Position numbers and translations under genes: made by a program. This document shows positions 5,560-12,387 of a DNA stretch of 17,040 bases, in pieces. The notes beneath the pieces are model-generated. The model saw only the letters and a program-made list of their open reading frames with translations. It had not been told where the DNA came from and did not search any database. Location: positions 1-17,040 of the forward strand of contig CAZPRQ010000027.1 in the NCBI GenBank assembly GCA_964589415.1. Direction: 5' to 3'. How positions within the stretch are numbered: position 1 is the first letter of the stretch; every line of letters begins with the position of its first letter. The stretch is from CAZPRQ01 sp964589415 (GTDB lineage Bacteria > Patescibacteriota > Doudnabacteria > UBA920).

Positions 5560-6507
5560 TTAAATCTTTTGTATCACTCTAAGCTTGGCCGGCCTACTGC
5601 GCGGGTTTACGGCCAATTCTTCTTCACTTGCGGTTATGGGTTTTTTTGTCAGCACTTTTGCCTGGGGCATTTTACCACATAGGCATTGTGGAAAATCTAT
5701 GGGACAAACACACCCCCGACTTAATGATTGAAAATATTGCTTGACGATCCTATCTTCTAAAGAATGGAAGCTCACCACAGCCAGCCTGCCGCTAGGCGTT
5801 AGAATGTTGAAGGCCTTAGGCAAAAACTCCCGCAGATTATCCAACTCATTATTCACCGCTATCCTTAAAGCCTGAAAAATTCTCCTGGCACTGTCGTCTG
5901 CCTTATGCCTCACCGGTTTTGGCAGCGCGTCTTGCACTATTTGATGCAGCTCGGTGGTATATTGTATTTCCCCATTATTAATTCTGTAATCGACTATTTT
6001 ATTCGCAATCGCACGACTGTATTTTTCTTCCCCAAATTCAGAAAATATTTTCTCTAGTCTCTTTGCGTCCCAAACATTTAACATAAACCTGGCATCTGTT
6101 TGCGTACTTTTCTGGTCAAAACGCATATCCAACAATTCTTTGTTCTGAAAGCTTATACCGCGTTCGCTTTGGTCAAGCTGGTAGCTGGAAAAGCCAATAT
6201 CGGCAACAATGGCTTGAACGCCGAAAAAATGGTTATGAACGGTTATCTCATCTATGTTTTTAAAATTGCCATGATGTAGGATTAAATTTTCAGGGATTTG
6301 GCTTTTGCCGCGTGCCGGGGAAAAATTTTCATGCGCGGCGGGGTCTAAATCTATTGCCAAAACTTTTCCGCCAGGCCCCACTATTTCCAATATAGCCTTA
6401 GTGTAGCCGCCGCCGCCGAGTGTTGCGTCTATTGCGTTATCTCCAACTTTTAGAGCAAGCAATTCTATAACCTCTTTAAGCAATACGGGAATATGGGAAT
6501 AGACCAT
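5560..6507 (-). CDS. rsmH: 16S rRNA (cytosine-1402 N4) methyltransferase RsmH (MraW)
   Basis: A 315-residue SAM-dependent enzyme that methylates C1402 in the decoding centre of 16S rRNA. Family marks: HIPVLLKEV (5-13), the SAM-binding glycine loop DATLGGGGYT (27-36), AIDLDP (51-56), ADIGFSSYQLD (102-112), ARRIFQALRIAVNNEL (207-222), VVSFHSLEDRIVK (244-256), and the C-terminal NPRSRPAKLRV (301-311). A cysteine cluster C266/C268/C275/C277 follows the SFHSLEDR motif, as in many homologues. The gene follows mraZ after a 165-bp gap holding a repeat and a possible weak promoter. The ATG at 6505-6507 gives the expected N-terminus. Confidence 0.97.
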   Translation of the reverse strand: MVYSHIPVLLKEVIELLALKVGDNAIDATLGGGGYTKAILEIVGPGGKVLAIDLDPAAHENFSPARGKSQIPENLILHHGNFKNIDEITVHNHFFGVQAIVADIGFSSYQLDQSERGISFQNKELLDMRFDQKSTQTDARFMLNVWDAKRLEKIFSEFGEEKYSRAIANKIVDYRINNGEIQYTTELHQIVQDALPKPVRHKADDSARRIFQALRIAVNNELDNLREFLPKAFNILTPSGRLAVVSFHSLEDRIVKQYFQSLSRGCVCPIDFPQCLCGKMPQAKVLTKKPITASEEELAVNPRSRPAKLRVIQKI

Positions 6508-6560
6508 GATTTTAAATTAAGTAAAAATAAATTAAAATTGACCAAAAATTTCTGCAGTAA

Positions 6561-6590
6561 ATTATACTTAATTTTATTTAATCATGTTTA
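6561..6590 (-). promoter_or_regulatory. possible internal promoter for rsmH
   Basis: TATAAT (6566-6561) with TAAACA (6590-6585) 18 nt upstream on the minus strand. The -35 matches only four of six positions, so it is a weak secondary start in the unusually long mraZ-rsmH gap. Confidence 0.35.
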
Positions 6591-6591
6591 T

Positions 6592-6642
6592 CCTTCGAGG
6601 CCTTGCTTACCAACCTAAGACTTGGCGAAGGTTAGGCGAAGG
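6592..6642. repeat. CCTTCG/CGAAGG inverted repeat in the mraZ-rsmH gap
   Basis: CCTTCG (6592-6597) is inverted relative to CGAAGG at 6626-6631 and again at 6637-6642. The composition resembles the CTTCGCTAAAGCTTCGAAGG part of the element at 533-662. Probably a degenerate dispersed palindrome inserted into the operon. Confidence 0.4.
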
Positions 6643-6672
6643 GCGAAGAATGGTTCAATTTTGCTTAATTAT

Positions 6673-7104
6673 CTAAACTCCCAGCGTTCCCAGTTGTTCC
6701 GCAATCTCATTGCTGGCACTTTCCGTCTGGCGCTTATACGCTTCCCACAATTCTTCACTCCATACTTCAATGCGGTTATAGAGTCCGGCAAAAACAATTT
6801 TTTTCTGAAGTTTGGAAAATTCCTTCAAATACCCGGGCAACACTATTCTCCCCTGCTTGTCCAAATCGCAGTCCATGGCTCCGGCCAGCATTAAACGGGA
6901 AAAGGCTCTGGTATTGGCCGTGGCAATTGGGAGAGTAGAAAGTTTTTCTGCTAACTTTTTCCATTCTTCCAAAGTATATAAAAACAGTGAGTTATCAAGC
7001 CCTCTGGTAACCACGACTTTTTCGGAAAGCTGGGATCTAAATTTTGCGGGAATGGAGATCCTTCCTTTTTCATCTATTGTGGCTTGGTACTCGCCAATAA
7101 ACAT
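6673..7104 (-). CDS. mraZ: transcriptional regulator MraZ
   Basis: A 143-residue protein with two tandem SpoVT-AbrB/MraZ half-domains. The first carries D11-E-K-G-R15-I-S-I-P (TIDEKGRISIPAKFR) and the second D82-K-Q-G-R86-I-V-L-P. These DxxxR segments form the DNA-binding surface of the ring-shaped oligomer. It normally binds GTGGG-type repeats in front of its own operon and controls division and cell-wall genes; a matching array lies at 7205-7251. First gene of the mraZ-rsmH-ftsL-ftsI unit. The ATG at 7102-7104 gives the canonical MFIGEY N-terminus. Length is standard. Confidence 0.97.
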   Translation of the reverse strand: MFIGEYQATIDEKGRISIPAKFRSQLSEKVVVTRGLDNSLFLYTLEEWKKLAEKLSTLPIATANTRAFSRLMLAGAMDCDLDKQGRIVLPGYLKEFSKLQKKIVFAGLYNRIEVWSEELWEAYKRQTESASNEIAEQLGTLGV

Positions 7105-7131
7105 ATTGTTCTAAAAAATTATTAAACTAAA

Positions 7132-7195
7132 CCTATGCGCCCTAGGGCATTAAAAGGGAGACTTTTTAGGGCTGCTAGATGGGGCGACGCATAGG
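7132..7195 (-). promoter_or_regulatory. folded leader upstream of mraZ
   Basis: CCTATGCG (7132-7139) pairs exactly with CGCATAGG (7188-7195). Inside, GCCCT (7139-7143)/AGGGC (7168-7172) and TAAAA (7151-7155)/TTTTA (7164-7168) can stack into an extended hairpin. It occupies most of the leader between the operator array and the start codon. No T-run follows it on the minus strand, so an intrinsic terminator is not supported. Confidence 0.55.
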
Positions 7196-7204
7196 CATGG
7201 AATA

Positions 7205-7251
7205 TCCACAAAATACTCCACTTATCCCCACTTGTATCCACTTTTTTCCAT
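7205..7251 (-). promoter_or_regulatory. MraZ operator: GTGGR repeats at 10-bp spacing
   Basis: On the minus strand GTGGA (7241-7237), GTGGG (7231-7227) and GTGGA (7221-7217) recur every 10 bp, most preceded by AA. A degenerate ATGGA (7251-7247) keeps the same phase upstream, and a fourth GTGGA (7209-7205) follows 12 bp later. This is the known MraZ target type, GTGGG repeats separated by 5 bp, placed just downstream of the predicted transcription start. Confidence 0.88.
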
Positions 7252-7260
7252 TACTTGGTT

Positions 7261-7289
7261 ATTATAAACCACTTAATACCATTGGTCAA
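7261..7289 (-). promoter_or_regulatory. promoter of the mraZ operon
   Basis: TTGACC (7289-7284), a 17-nt spacer and TATAAT (7266-7261) on the minus strand, one base from consensus. The predicted start near 7254 abuts the MraZ repeats, so bound MraZ would block initiation or escape. The spacer contains another GTGG. Confidence 0.88.
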
Positions 7290-7307
7290 AACATATTAAA
7301 ATAATAT

Positions 7308-7335
7308 AAAATACCGCATTCTCTGCGGTATTTTT
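7308..7335. terminator. terminator between the SpoU methyltransferase operon and mraZ
   Basis: An 11-bp perfect stem, AAATACCGCA-type arm at 7308-7318 with its complement at 7324-7334, and a 5-nt loop, with T/A tracts on both sides. On the minus strand it ends the upstream operon just before the mraZ promoter. The 145 bp between here and 7481 is AT-rich and holds nothing else I can support. Confidence 0.82.
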
Positions 7336-7480
7336 AGCATTTATTAACTTTTTTTCTAACAGTTACACCTTACATATCCACTGTTTTATTTTCTTTTCTT
7401 ATTTTATTCGGTAAATATATAACACTTCACCATAAAAGCGTACTTTATGCAAATAATGATTTAAATAATACTATTTAAGC

Positions 7481-7969
7481 CTAAAATTCCTTCTTCCCTA
7501 TCATAGCATAAGCGGCAATGCCAAAGGCGACGGAAACGTTTAAACTTTCTTTTTTGCCGAACATGGGAATTTCCACCACTTTATCGCAAAGCTTGATTAT
7601 AGATTTATTCACTCCCTGCCTCTCCTCCCCCAAAACCAAAGCCAGTGGAAACTTGGGTTTAAATTTTGTTATTTTCACGGATTTTACGTTGTTTTCCAAA
7701 GCCACTATCTGAATCTTTTTATTTTTCAATTTTAAATCTTTCAATAATTTCGCGGCTGACTTCTGGTATTCCCAAGGCACAAATTTTTCCGCTCCCAGCG
7801 CCACTTTGCCTATTTTATTTTCATGCACATAAGAATCCGGCCTGCCGGTATAGCCGGTTAAAAATATTTTTGTTACTCCAAAAGCATCGGCTGTCCGAAA
7901 TATGGAGCCGACGTTGTACAATGACCGAATATTATGGGCTATAACATAAAACCGGCTCTGTAGAGCCAT
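7481..7969 (-). CDS. SpoU/TrmH-family RNA 2'-O-methyltransferase
   Basis: From the ATG at 7967-7969 the protein has 162 residues, the size of a catalytic SPOUT domain alone. The three SpoU motifs are present: motif 1 N13-I-R-S-L-Y-N-V-G-S-I-F-R25, motif 2 LALVLGEERQGV (109-120), and motif 3 IPMFGKKESLNVSVAFGIA (134-152), whose conserved N144 and S146 belong to the trefoil-knot SAM site. The likely target is a tRNA ribose, TrmL/TrmH-like. A longer frame back to 8008 would overlap the upstream gene by 38 bp and add residues that do not resemble family N-termini. Last gene of its operon; the start is 1 bp after the upstream stop codon, suggesting translational coupling. Confidence 0.92.
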   Translation of the reverse strand: MALQSRFYVIAHNIRSLYNVGSIFRTADAFGVTKIFLTGYTGRPDSYVHENKIGKVALGAEKFVPWEYQKSAAKLLKDLKLKNKKIQIVALENNVKSVKITKFKPKFPLALVLGEERQGVNKSIIKLCDKVVEIPMFGKKESLNVSVAFGIAAYAMIGKKEF

Positions 7970-7970
7970 T

Positions 7971-8468
7971 TTACGCTTTACGCCTGCCTTTAAAGTACCA
8001 CCAGGCATACCATAAAATAATTAGTGTCCAATTTGGTATAAAAATCCACCACGCTGCCCATGAAGCGCCAAAAGTTACTTTGTATTCGGAAAGCGGGAAC
8101 AAAAATGGGGTTTGGTAAAAATCCGGATGCGTAGGAATATCCATTAAAATATGTATACCCCATGCCAATAAAGGCCAATAAAATTTTCCTCTTTTCAGTA
8201 AAAAAACAGCCGAGGCCACGAGTGAAAAAATTACCAAAGAATGCGTATAATTGTAAGCTTCTGCGGCAAACCTTACTGTCCAATGCGAACTTAGAAATAT
8301 GGACATAAATTCCTGCCTGGACAAAATTGTGTAAATAAAAGATGGTGCGAAAGGAATAATATCCGGCAACATACCAAAAACCACTGCCAACCACCGCTGT
8401 TTTGGCTCATTCTTCAGCTTTTTATATACAAATATATTTCCCCACAAACCGTGGGATAAAACGTCCAT
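7971..8468 (-). CDS. membrane-bound metal-dependent hydrolase-like protein (YdjM/DUF457 type)
   Basis: A 165-residue polytopic membrane protein with hydrophobic stretches at about 27-47, 76-91, 97-112 and 138-158. It carries the histidine/aspartate pattern of the YdjM/DUF457 family: SHG (H6), GMLPD (D36), YTHSL (H76), and H106-x3-D110-x3-H114 (WGIHILMDIPTH). In that family these residues are thought to bind a metal and cleave phosphoester-type lipid or related substrates; no substrate is known here. It lies 4 bp after the one-TM hypothetical gene and immediately before the methyltransferase. The ATG at 8466-8468 fits the conserved N-terminal MDxLSHGLWG. The family assignment is by motif only. 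Confidence 0.75.
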   Translation of the reverse strand: MDVLSHGLWGNIFVYKKLKNEPKQRWLAVVFGMLPDIIPFAPSFIYTILSRQEFMSIFLSSHWTVRFAAEAYNYTHSLVIFSLVASAVFLLKRGKFYWPLLAWGIHILMDIPTHPDFYQTPFLFPLSEYKVTFGASWAAWWIFIPNWTLIILWYAWWYFKGRRKA

Positions 8469-8472
8469 AGGC

Positions 8473-8919
8473 CTAATATACTATCTCGGTCTTAACTTTA
8501 CAATTTTCTAAAACCCAATCTGCGTCAAACTCGGCTATTTCCCTACGGATGCCCTTATAAATATAATATTTACTCGGCAACGCATTGTTGAATTGTTCGC
8601 CGTCAGTAACCCTTGGCATACGGTCGTCTATTAGCTCGTCAGGACAAAACTGAAGTTTTTTTGCTGTCTTTACGATTTCCAATGCGGCAGTATTGTTCAA
8701 GGACTGCCTGGAAACCGATGTACCGCTGGGAATCATGTTCATTTCGGCTGAAATTACGTCTTGCTGGCTTTTAAAATTCATAAGCAAAATTAGCGTGGCT
8801 ATGGTCATCGCCGTGGCAGCCACAATAATAACCCAAAAATAATAGGGTTCAAAATTTCTTTTGGTCTTTATGGGAACATTGCCTGAATTTTCAACCGCTT
8901 CATTTTGAGATTTTTGCAT
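8473..8919 (-). CDS. one-TM hypothetical protein with exported CPDE domain
   Basis: A 148-residue protein: a charged cytoplasmic N-terminus (1-24), one transmembrane helix at about 27-48 (YFWVIIVAATAMTIATLILL), and an exported domain of about 100 residues. The exported part holds two cysteines, C93 in QFCPDELIDDRMPRV and C140 in WVLENCKV, which could form a disulfide, and a central YYIYKGIRREIAEFDADWV segment. I do not recognise a named family; the CPDE...MP...DWV..NC pattern resembles anonymous proteins of Patescibacteria from memory. It is embedded in the kinase operon with 4-bp spacings on both sides. Confidence 0.8.
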   Translation of the reverse strand: MQKSQNEAVENSGNVPIKTKRNFEPYYFWVIIVAATAMTIATLILLMNFKSQQDVISAEMNMIPSGTSVSRQSLNNTAALEIVKTAKKLQFCPDELIDDRMPRVTDGEQFNNALPSKYYIYKGIRREIAEFDADWVLENCKVKTEIVY

Positions 8920-8923
8920 AAAA

Positions 8924-9343
8924 TTAAGCCAATAAATTTAAATTAAAATCTTCATTTTTTGAACGCTCAAGGCGGCCCTGCATTACAGTTAGCGTGACTT
9001 CGCAGGTAGCCAGCACCACAAGCCGGAAAACATGTCCGCCAAATGTGGAAAAATCTGTCCTTCCAAGCAAACCATGAGCGTGCAACACCGGCTGGTCGCC
9101 ATTTGTGGCACCGTTGCCATTAAGCGAAATAACTTCTAAATTTTCCACAAATGGCTTATGGCGATACTCCTTTAAAAAAGAATTATAATACCCCAGCTCC
9201 ACCTCCGCGGCAGAACCAATTGCGGAAAAAAAGCAGGCATAAACGCCATGCTCTTTCATAAAACTGGCAATGCCTGCAATAACTTCTTCTCCCTTGTCGA
9301 AACGAAGCACAAATTTTTCATTGTCTTTGAGGGCAATTTTCAT
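8924..9343 (-). CDS. PPC/DUF296 domain protein
   Basis: A 139-residue protein that is essentially one PPC (DUF296) domain. The signature region is VLHAHGLLGRTDFSTFGGHVF (87-106), with H88, H90 and H104 placed to bind a metal as in bacterial PPC structures. The core opens with FVLRFDKGEEVIAGIASFMKE (11-31) and GVYACFFSAIGSAAEVELGYYN (33-54). In plants the domain accompanies AT-hooks, but bacterial stand-alone versions have no proven DNA-binding role and form trimers of uncertain function. No AT-hook is visible. It lies 11 bp after the response regulator, so a link to that signalling pair is plausible. Confidence 0.88.
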   Translation of the reverse strand: MKIALKDNEKFVLRFDKGEEVIAGIASFMKEHGVYACFFSAIGSAAEVELGYYNSFLKEYRHKPFVENLEVISLNGNGATNGDQPVLHAHGLLGRTDFSTFGGHVFRLVVLATCEVTLTVMQGRLERSKNEDFNLNLLA

Positions 9344-9354
9344 AAGTGAGTCGC

Positions 9355-9738
9355 CTATCCCAACTGGACCGTACGGCCCAGGACTTCTTTAACCTTGGTA
9401 ATTATTTCGTCTATTGACTGGTCGGATTTTAACAAATAATCCGTGGCTCCGGCCTCCACAATTTTACTTATAGTATCCACGTCCCCAATATTCGTAAGTA
9501 CTATTACCGGGGTTTTAGCCGTTTCAGGATTGGCCTTTAATTCCCACAAGACGGAAATGCCGTCCAGTTTTGGCATCATAATATCCAAAAGGAGCAAATC
9601 CGGCTTAACTTCTTTTACTTTGGACACGGCTTCCTCACCGTCGTAAGCCGGGTACGGCTCATAACCGCTAGTGGCAAGTGCGTCGCACAATGAGCCGGAA
9701 ATTAGTTTGTCATCTTCGGCAACTACAATTTTGGCCAT
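9355..9738 (-). CDS. stand-alone receiver-domain response regulator
   Basis: A 127-residue CheY-like receiver with no output domain. Acidic pocket E8-D9-D10, phospho-acceptor D52 (LLLLDIMMPKLDG), T82 (IVLTN) and K104 (YLLKSD) are all in place. It is encoded directly after a hybrid-free membrane histidine kinase (89 bp gap), which is its probable phosphodonor. Without a DNA-binding domain it must act by protein contact or as a phosphorelay intermediate. No Shine-Dalgarno is visible before the ATG at 9736-9738. The gap upstream holds an ACCCC-T run but no hairpin. Confidence 0.95.
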   Translation of the reverse strand: MAKIVVAEDDKLISGSLCDALATSGYEPYPAYDGEEAVSKVKEVKPDLLLLDIMMPKLDGISVLWELKANPETAKTPVIVLTNIGDVDTISKIVEAGATDYLLKSDQSIDEIITKVKEVLGRTVQLG

Positions 9739-9827
9739 ACTTTTATGTTAAATATATAAATCTAATTGAATATTAAGGGGTTTTTGTTATTTTTGCAAAT
9801 AATCATCTAAACTTATCAGCTTATTAA

Positions 9828-11492
9828 CTAACTCATGGGTAAAGAAAAACAAAAAGTCGAGCCCATATTTTCCCCGGCGCTTTCGCCCCAAATTTTTCCG
9901 CCATGCGCCTCAATAATTCCTTTGGAAACTACAAGCCCCAGACCCGTGCCTTTTCGGGCGCGGTCTGTGCTCTTTAACTGCTTAAACTTGGAAAACAGCT
10001 GGTTTAAATCTTCCCTGGCTACTCCTATGCCCGAATCTTTAATTGAAACAACGACTTTTTTTTCTTCCGGGCGCACCTGCGCGTCCACATGAATTTGTCC
10101 CGCATCGGTATATTTTATGGCATTGCTAATAAGGTTGCCCAGCACCTGGGAAACACGCACACGGTCAAATTTTAAGGGAATTTTCTCCGGTGAGGTAGAC
10201 CCCATGGTTAAATGTTTAACATCCGCCTGCTGCCTAAAAATATTTATTTGCTCCTTTATGACATCTACCAAGTCGTACTCCTGTATATTTAATTCAAATT
10301 TTCCCGATTCAATTTTTGCCGAATCCAGCAAATCGTTGACAAGCTCCAGCATATTGTTGGAAGCTTGTTCTATGGTAACTACCGTGTCTTTCGCCTTAAC
10401 AAGGTCGCTCCCTTGGGCCTGAGCCAAATTTTTTAACAGGCTTTCCGAAGACCACCGCACAGCCGTTAAAGGAGCCCTTAATTCATGAACCATCATTGCC
10501 GTAAATTCCTGCTGCAGTTTTTCCAAAGATTTTTCCGTAGTAATATCATGAACCACAACGGTAGCCCCCATTTTTTCTCCATATTTGCTTTTTACCGGGC
10601 TAATGGTAACTTCCAGAGCTTTATCCTTTAAAAACACTTCCGGCAATTGAATAGGCCTGTCTTCCTTAATTGCCTGTTCAAACTTGGTTCGAATGTCTAT
10701 TTTGCCGGCCAACGCGTCTACCACGTCATACATAGACACTTCTTTTTCCTGCTCCAATTGCAATATGGTTTTTAAGGCCGGATTATAAACCAAAAGTTCG
10801 TTCTGCAAATTTGCCATAAACACGCCGTCGGCCATGGAATAAATAACCGCCGCGAGCTTGTCTTTTTCACTCTCTAAAACTCCCTGCAACTTAGATACGG
10901 CCATGGCCGCTTGGTTGGTAATGGTATATAAAATGGAAGCCTGCTCCTCGCCGTACCTGCCTTTTTCGCTGCTGGCAACGTTAATAATGCCAATAAGTTT
11001 TTCCGAAATTACCACCGGTAGGTTGAAAAAGGATTCCACCTGCACGGATAAGCTGTCGTCTAAAATATTGCCGGTTATACTTTCATCCACATGCTCGGGA
11101 ATTATTTGACGGTCTAAAATTGCGGCGTAAGAAAGCAGCATTTTTTCTTTAACCTGGTTAACGAATTCATGGTTTACCGTATTTTCCACATGACATTTAA
11201 AAACAACCTTCCCGCTGTCTTCGAGCACCATGTACGAAACCGTATCATAATCTAAAAGATTTCCCAGGCTGCTGGTAATTATTTCTACAATCTTATTCGT
11301 ATCCAGGCTATAGCCAATACGCTCGTTTATTTCCTTTAAAACCTGGGCTTGATAAATTTTTTGTTGCAACTCCAAACTGCGGTCAGCTTCGCTGGCCAAA
11401 TACCGCCGTTCCCTTAAGGAATACTTAACATAAGCGGTAACAACAACCGCAAGCATAACAAAATCTACTACTAGAAGAATATTTATAATCAT
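9828..11492 (-). CDS. membrane sensor histidine kinase (TM-GAF-PAS-HisKA-HATPase)
   Basis: From the ATG at 11490-11492 the protein has 554 residues. Order: one transmembrane helix (about 3-22), a coiled linker, a GAF domain (about 55-205), a PAS domain (about 212-318), and a HisKA domain with phospho-acceptor H336 in MMVHELRAPL. The HATPase domain has the N box (QVLGNLISNAIKYT, N453/N457), G1 D486-S-G-I-G-V, the F box LFSKFKQL, and G2 GTGLGL (515-520). All catalytic boxes are intact. With almost no extracytoplasmic part, it probably senses a cytoplasmic or membrane signal through GAF/PAS. The frame extends to a GTG at 11514-11516, but that lies inside the inverted repeat of the neighbouring GxxExxY unit, so I prefer the ATG. 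The partner is the receiver at 9355-9738. Confidence 0.95.
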   Translation of the reverse strand: MIINILLVVDFVMLAVVVTAYVKYSLRERRYLASEADRSLELQQKIYQAQVLKEINERIGYSLDTNKIVEIITSSLGNLLDYDTVSYMVLEDSGKVVFKCHVENTVNHEFVNQVKEKMLLSYAAILDRQIIPEHVDESITGNILDDSLSVQVESFFNLPVVISEKLIGIINVASSEKGRYGEEQASILYTITNQAAMAVSKLQGVLESEKDKLAAVIYSMADGVFMANLQNELLVYNPALKTILQLEQEKEVSMYDVVDALAGKIDIRTKFEQAIKEDRPIQLPEVFLKDKALEVTISPVKSKYGEKMGATVVVHDITTEKSLEKLQQEFTAMMVHELRAPLTAVRWSSESLLKNLAQAQGSDLVKAKDTVVTIEQASNNMLELVNDLLDSAKIESGKFELNIQEYDLVDVIKEQINIFRQQADVKHLTMGSTSPEKIPLKFDRVRVSQVLGNLISNAIKYTDAGQIHVDAQVRPEEKKVVVSIKDSGIGVAREDLNQLFSKFKQLKSTDRARKGTGLGLVVSKGIIEAHGGKIWGESAGENMGSTFCFSLPMS

Positions 11493-11980
11493 ATATCCAC
11501 AGATCACAGATTGCACTAATACACAGATCGTGCATCAGTTGACTAAGCGCTTTACAAGCATTCCTTTTGGACTAAAAACCCCAATTAAACCGACATGCAA
11601 ATTATGAGCAGTTAAATAAGCAATTACTTGACGAACATGACTGTGATACACCCCATCTGCAACTTTTATTTCTAAAATAATTTTATTGTTTGTTAAGAAG
11701 TCCAAAAAATACCTTCCAATACTCTTTCCGGATATTTTCAGTTCTGCAGGAACTTGTTCTTGCACCAAAAAATCTAATTCCTTTAGCTTAATACTTAAAG
11801 CCCTACAGTAGTATTTTTCCTGGTAACCGAAACCTAATTCGTTATACACTTCATAAAGTGAATGAATAATCTTATATGTCTCGTCGGAATATAAGTATTG
11901 CTAAGACATTTATTTTAAGTAAAATTTTGTTTTGTATTTATACAATCTGTGTATCTGTACTATTAGTGATCAGTGGATAT
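11493..11980. mobile_element. GxxExxY unit with ~42-bp imperfect terminal inverted repeats
   Basis: The left end reads ATATCCACAGATCAC (11493-11507). The right end, reverse complemented, reads ATATCCACTGATCAC (11980-11966): 14 of 15 identical. The similarity continues without gaps to about 42 bp each (11493-11534 and 11939-11980), including ACACAGAT in both (for example 11521-11528). By my count 32 of 42 positions agree. The only gene inside is the GxxExxY ORF; there is no transposase. The outer ends touch the kinase ATG on one side and the TGA of the 88-aa gene on the other. No target-site duplication is obvious. Confidence 0.65.
11535..11849 (-). CDS. GxxExxY protein (PD-(D/E)XK-like), N-terminus interrupted by TAG
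   Basis: The uninterrupted frame, from a GTG, has 104 residues. It contains the name-giving G8-Y-Q-E11-K-Y-Y14 and a nuclease-like D50...E60-I-K62 pattern (YFLDFLTNNKIILEIKV). Family function is unproven. Family members normally start about 20 residues earlier, and here the same frame continues upstream with convincing sequence (YLYSDETYKIIHSLYEVYNE). It reaches ATG-TCT-TAG: a start codon at 11907-11909, then an amber stop at 11901-11903. So either the ancestral gene (11535-11909) is a recent pseudogene, or a shortened product starts at the GTG. No ribosome-binding site precedes either start. It lies within a unit bounded by inverted repeats, unlike its operon neighbours. Confidence 0.8.
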   Translation of the reverse strand: MYNELGFGYQEKYYCRALSIKLKELDFLVQEQVPAELKISGKSIGRYFLDFLTNNKIILEIKVADGVYHSHVRQVIAYLTAHNLHVGLIGVFSPKGMLVKRLVN

Positions 11981-12246
11981 CAAATCCCTTTGACCTGCGG
12001 GTACTTCTCCAATAGCGTATTAAGCGTCATTTGCGCTATTTGGCCGGAAAGAGCCATATATTCGTTAGCAACCCCCTTAAGTACCATTTGAGGGTCGCCA
12101 TCCATATCCAAAACCGTACCGTCGTCGGTTACATTTAGCCCGGGCACCTTTTTGGCTTTATCCAAAGCAATGTTGGGACCAAGCACCACCATTTGCTTTT
12201 GGATTAAATCCGTAAGCATTTTTTTGTATTCCTCTTGCTCTGACAT
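11980..12246 (-). CDS. 88-aa conserved-looking cytoplasmic protein of unknown function
   Basis: A small soluble protein without signal or membrane segment: N-terminal helix (SEQEEYKKMLTDLIQKQM), then VVLGPNIALDKAKKVPGLNV, a DDGTVLDMDGDP turn (41-52) and a C-terminal helix ending in LLEKYPQVKGI. Family not recognised. AAGGA lies about 11 nt before the ATG. It would be the first gene of the kinase operon, before the GxxExxY unit came between them. Promoter candidate at 12336-12344. Its TGA stop codon includes the last base of the right inverted repeat. Confidence 0.82.
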   Translation of the reverse strand: MSEQEEYKKMLTDLIQKQMVVLGPNIALDKAKKVPGLNVTDDGTVLDMDGDPQMVLKGVANEYMALSGQIAQMTLNTLLEKYPQVKGI

Positions 12247-12335
12247 ATTATAAAAATCCTTCCATAAAGGCCGCCTCCCCCGCCCTTAAATTATTCCCTA
12301 GAGTATTTGTTTCAAAAGCTTTTTTGTATGCCTAT

Positions 12336-12344
12336 ATTATAACA
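12336..12344 (-). promoter_or_regulatory. extended -10 promoter for the kinase operon
   Basis: TGT-TATAAT (12344-12336, minus strand) is an extended -10 element. A weak TTTATA-like -35 lies 18 nt upstream. Predicted start near 12329, leader about 80 nt containing a G-rich run just before the gene. Confidence 0.55.
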
Positions 12345-12387
12345 CATAATAGGTAAAATTATAAACTTTTTTGCTTCGTTTTGTTGG

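Noticed and set aside
7971..8394. 134-aa minus-strand ORF in an alternative frame of the YdjM-like gene
   Set aside because: The other frame has the ordered H/D motifs, tight operon spacing and correct N-terminus; this one is a shadow.
11493..11516. GTG start for the histidine kinase
   Set aside because: It lies inside the inverted repeat of the GxxExxY unit; the ATG at 11492 immediately outside gives a normal N-terminal membrane anchor.
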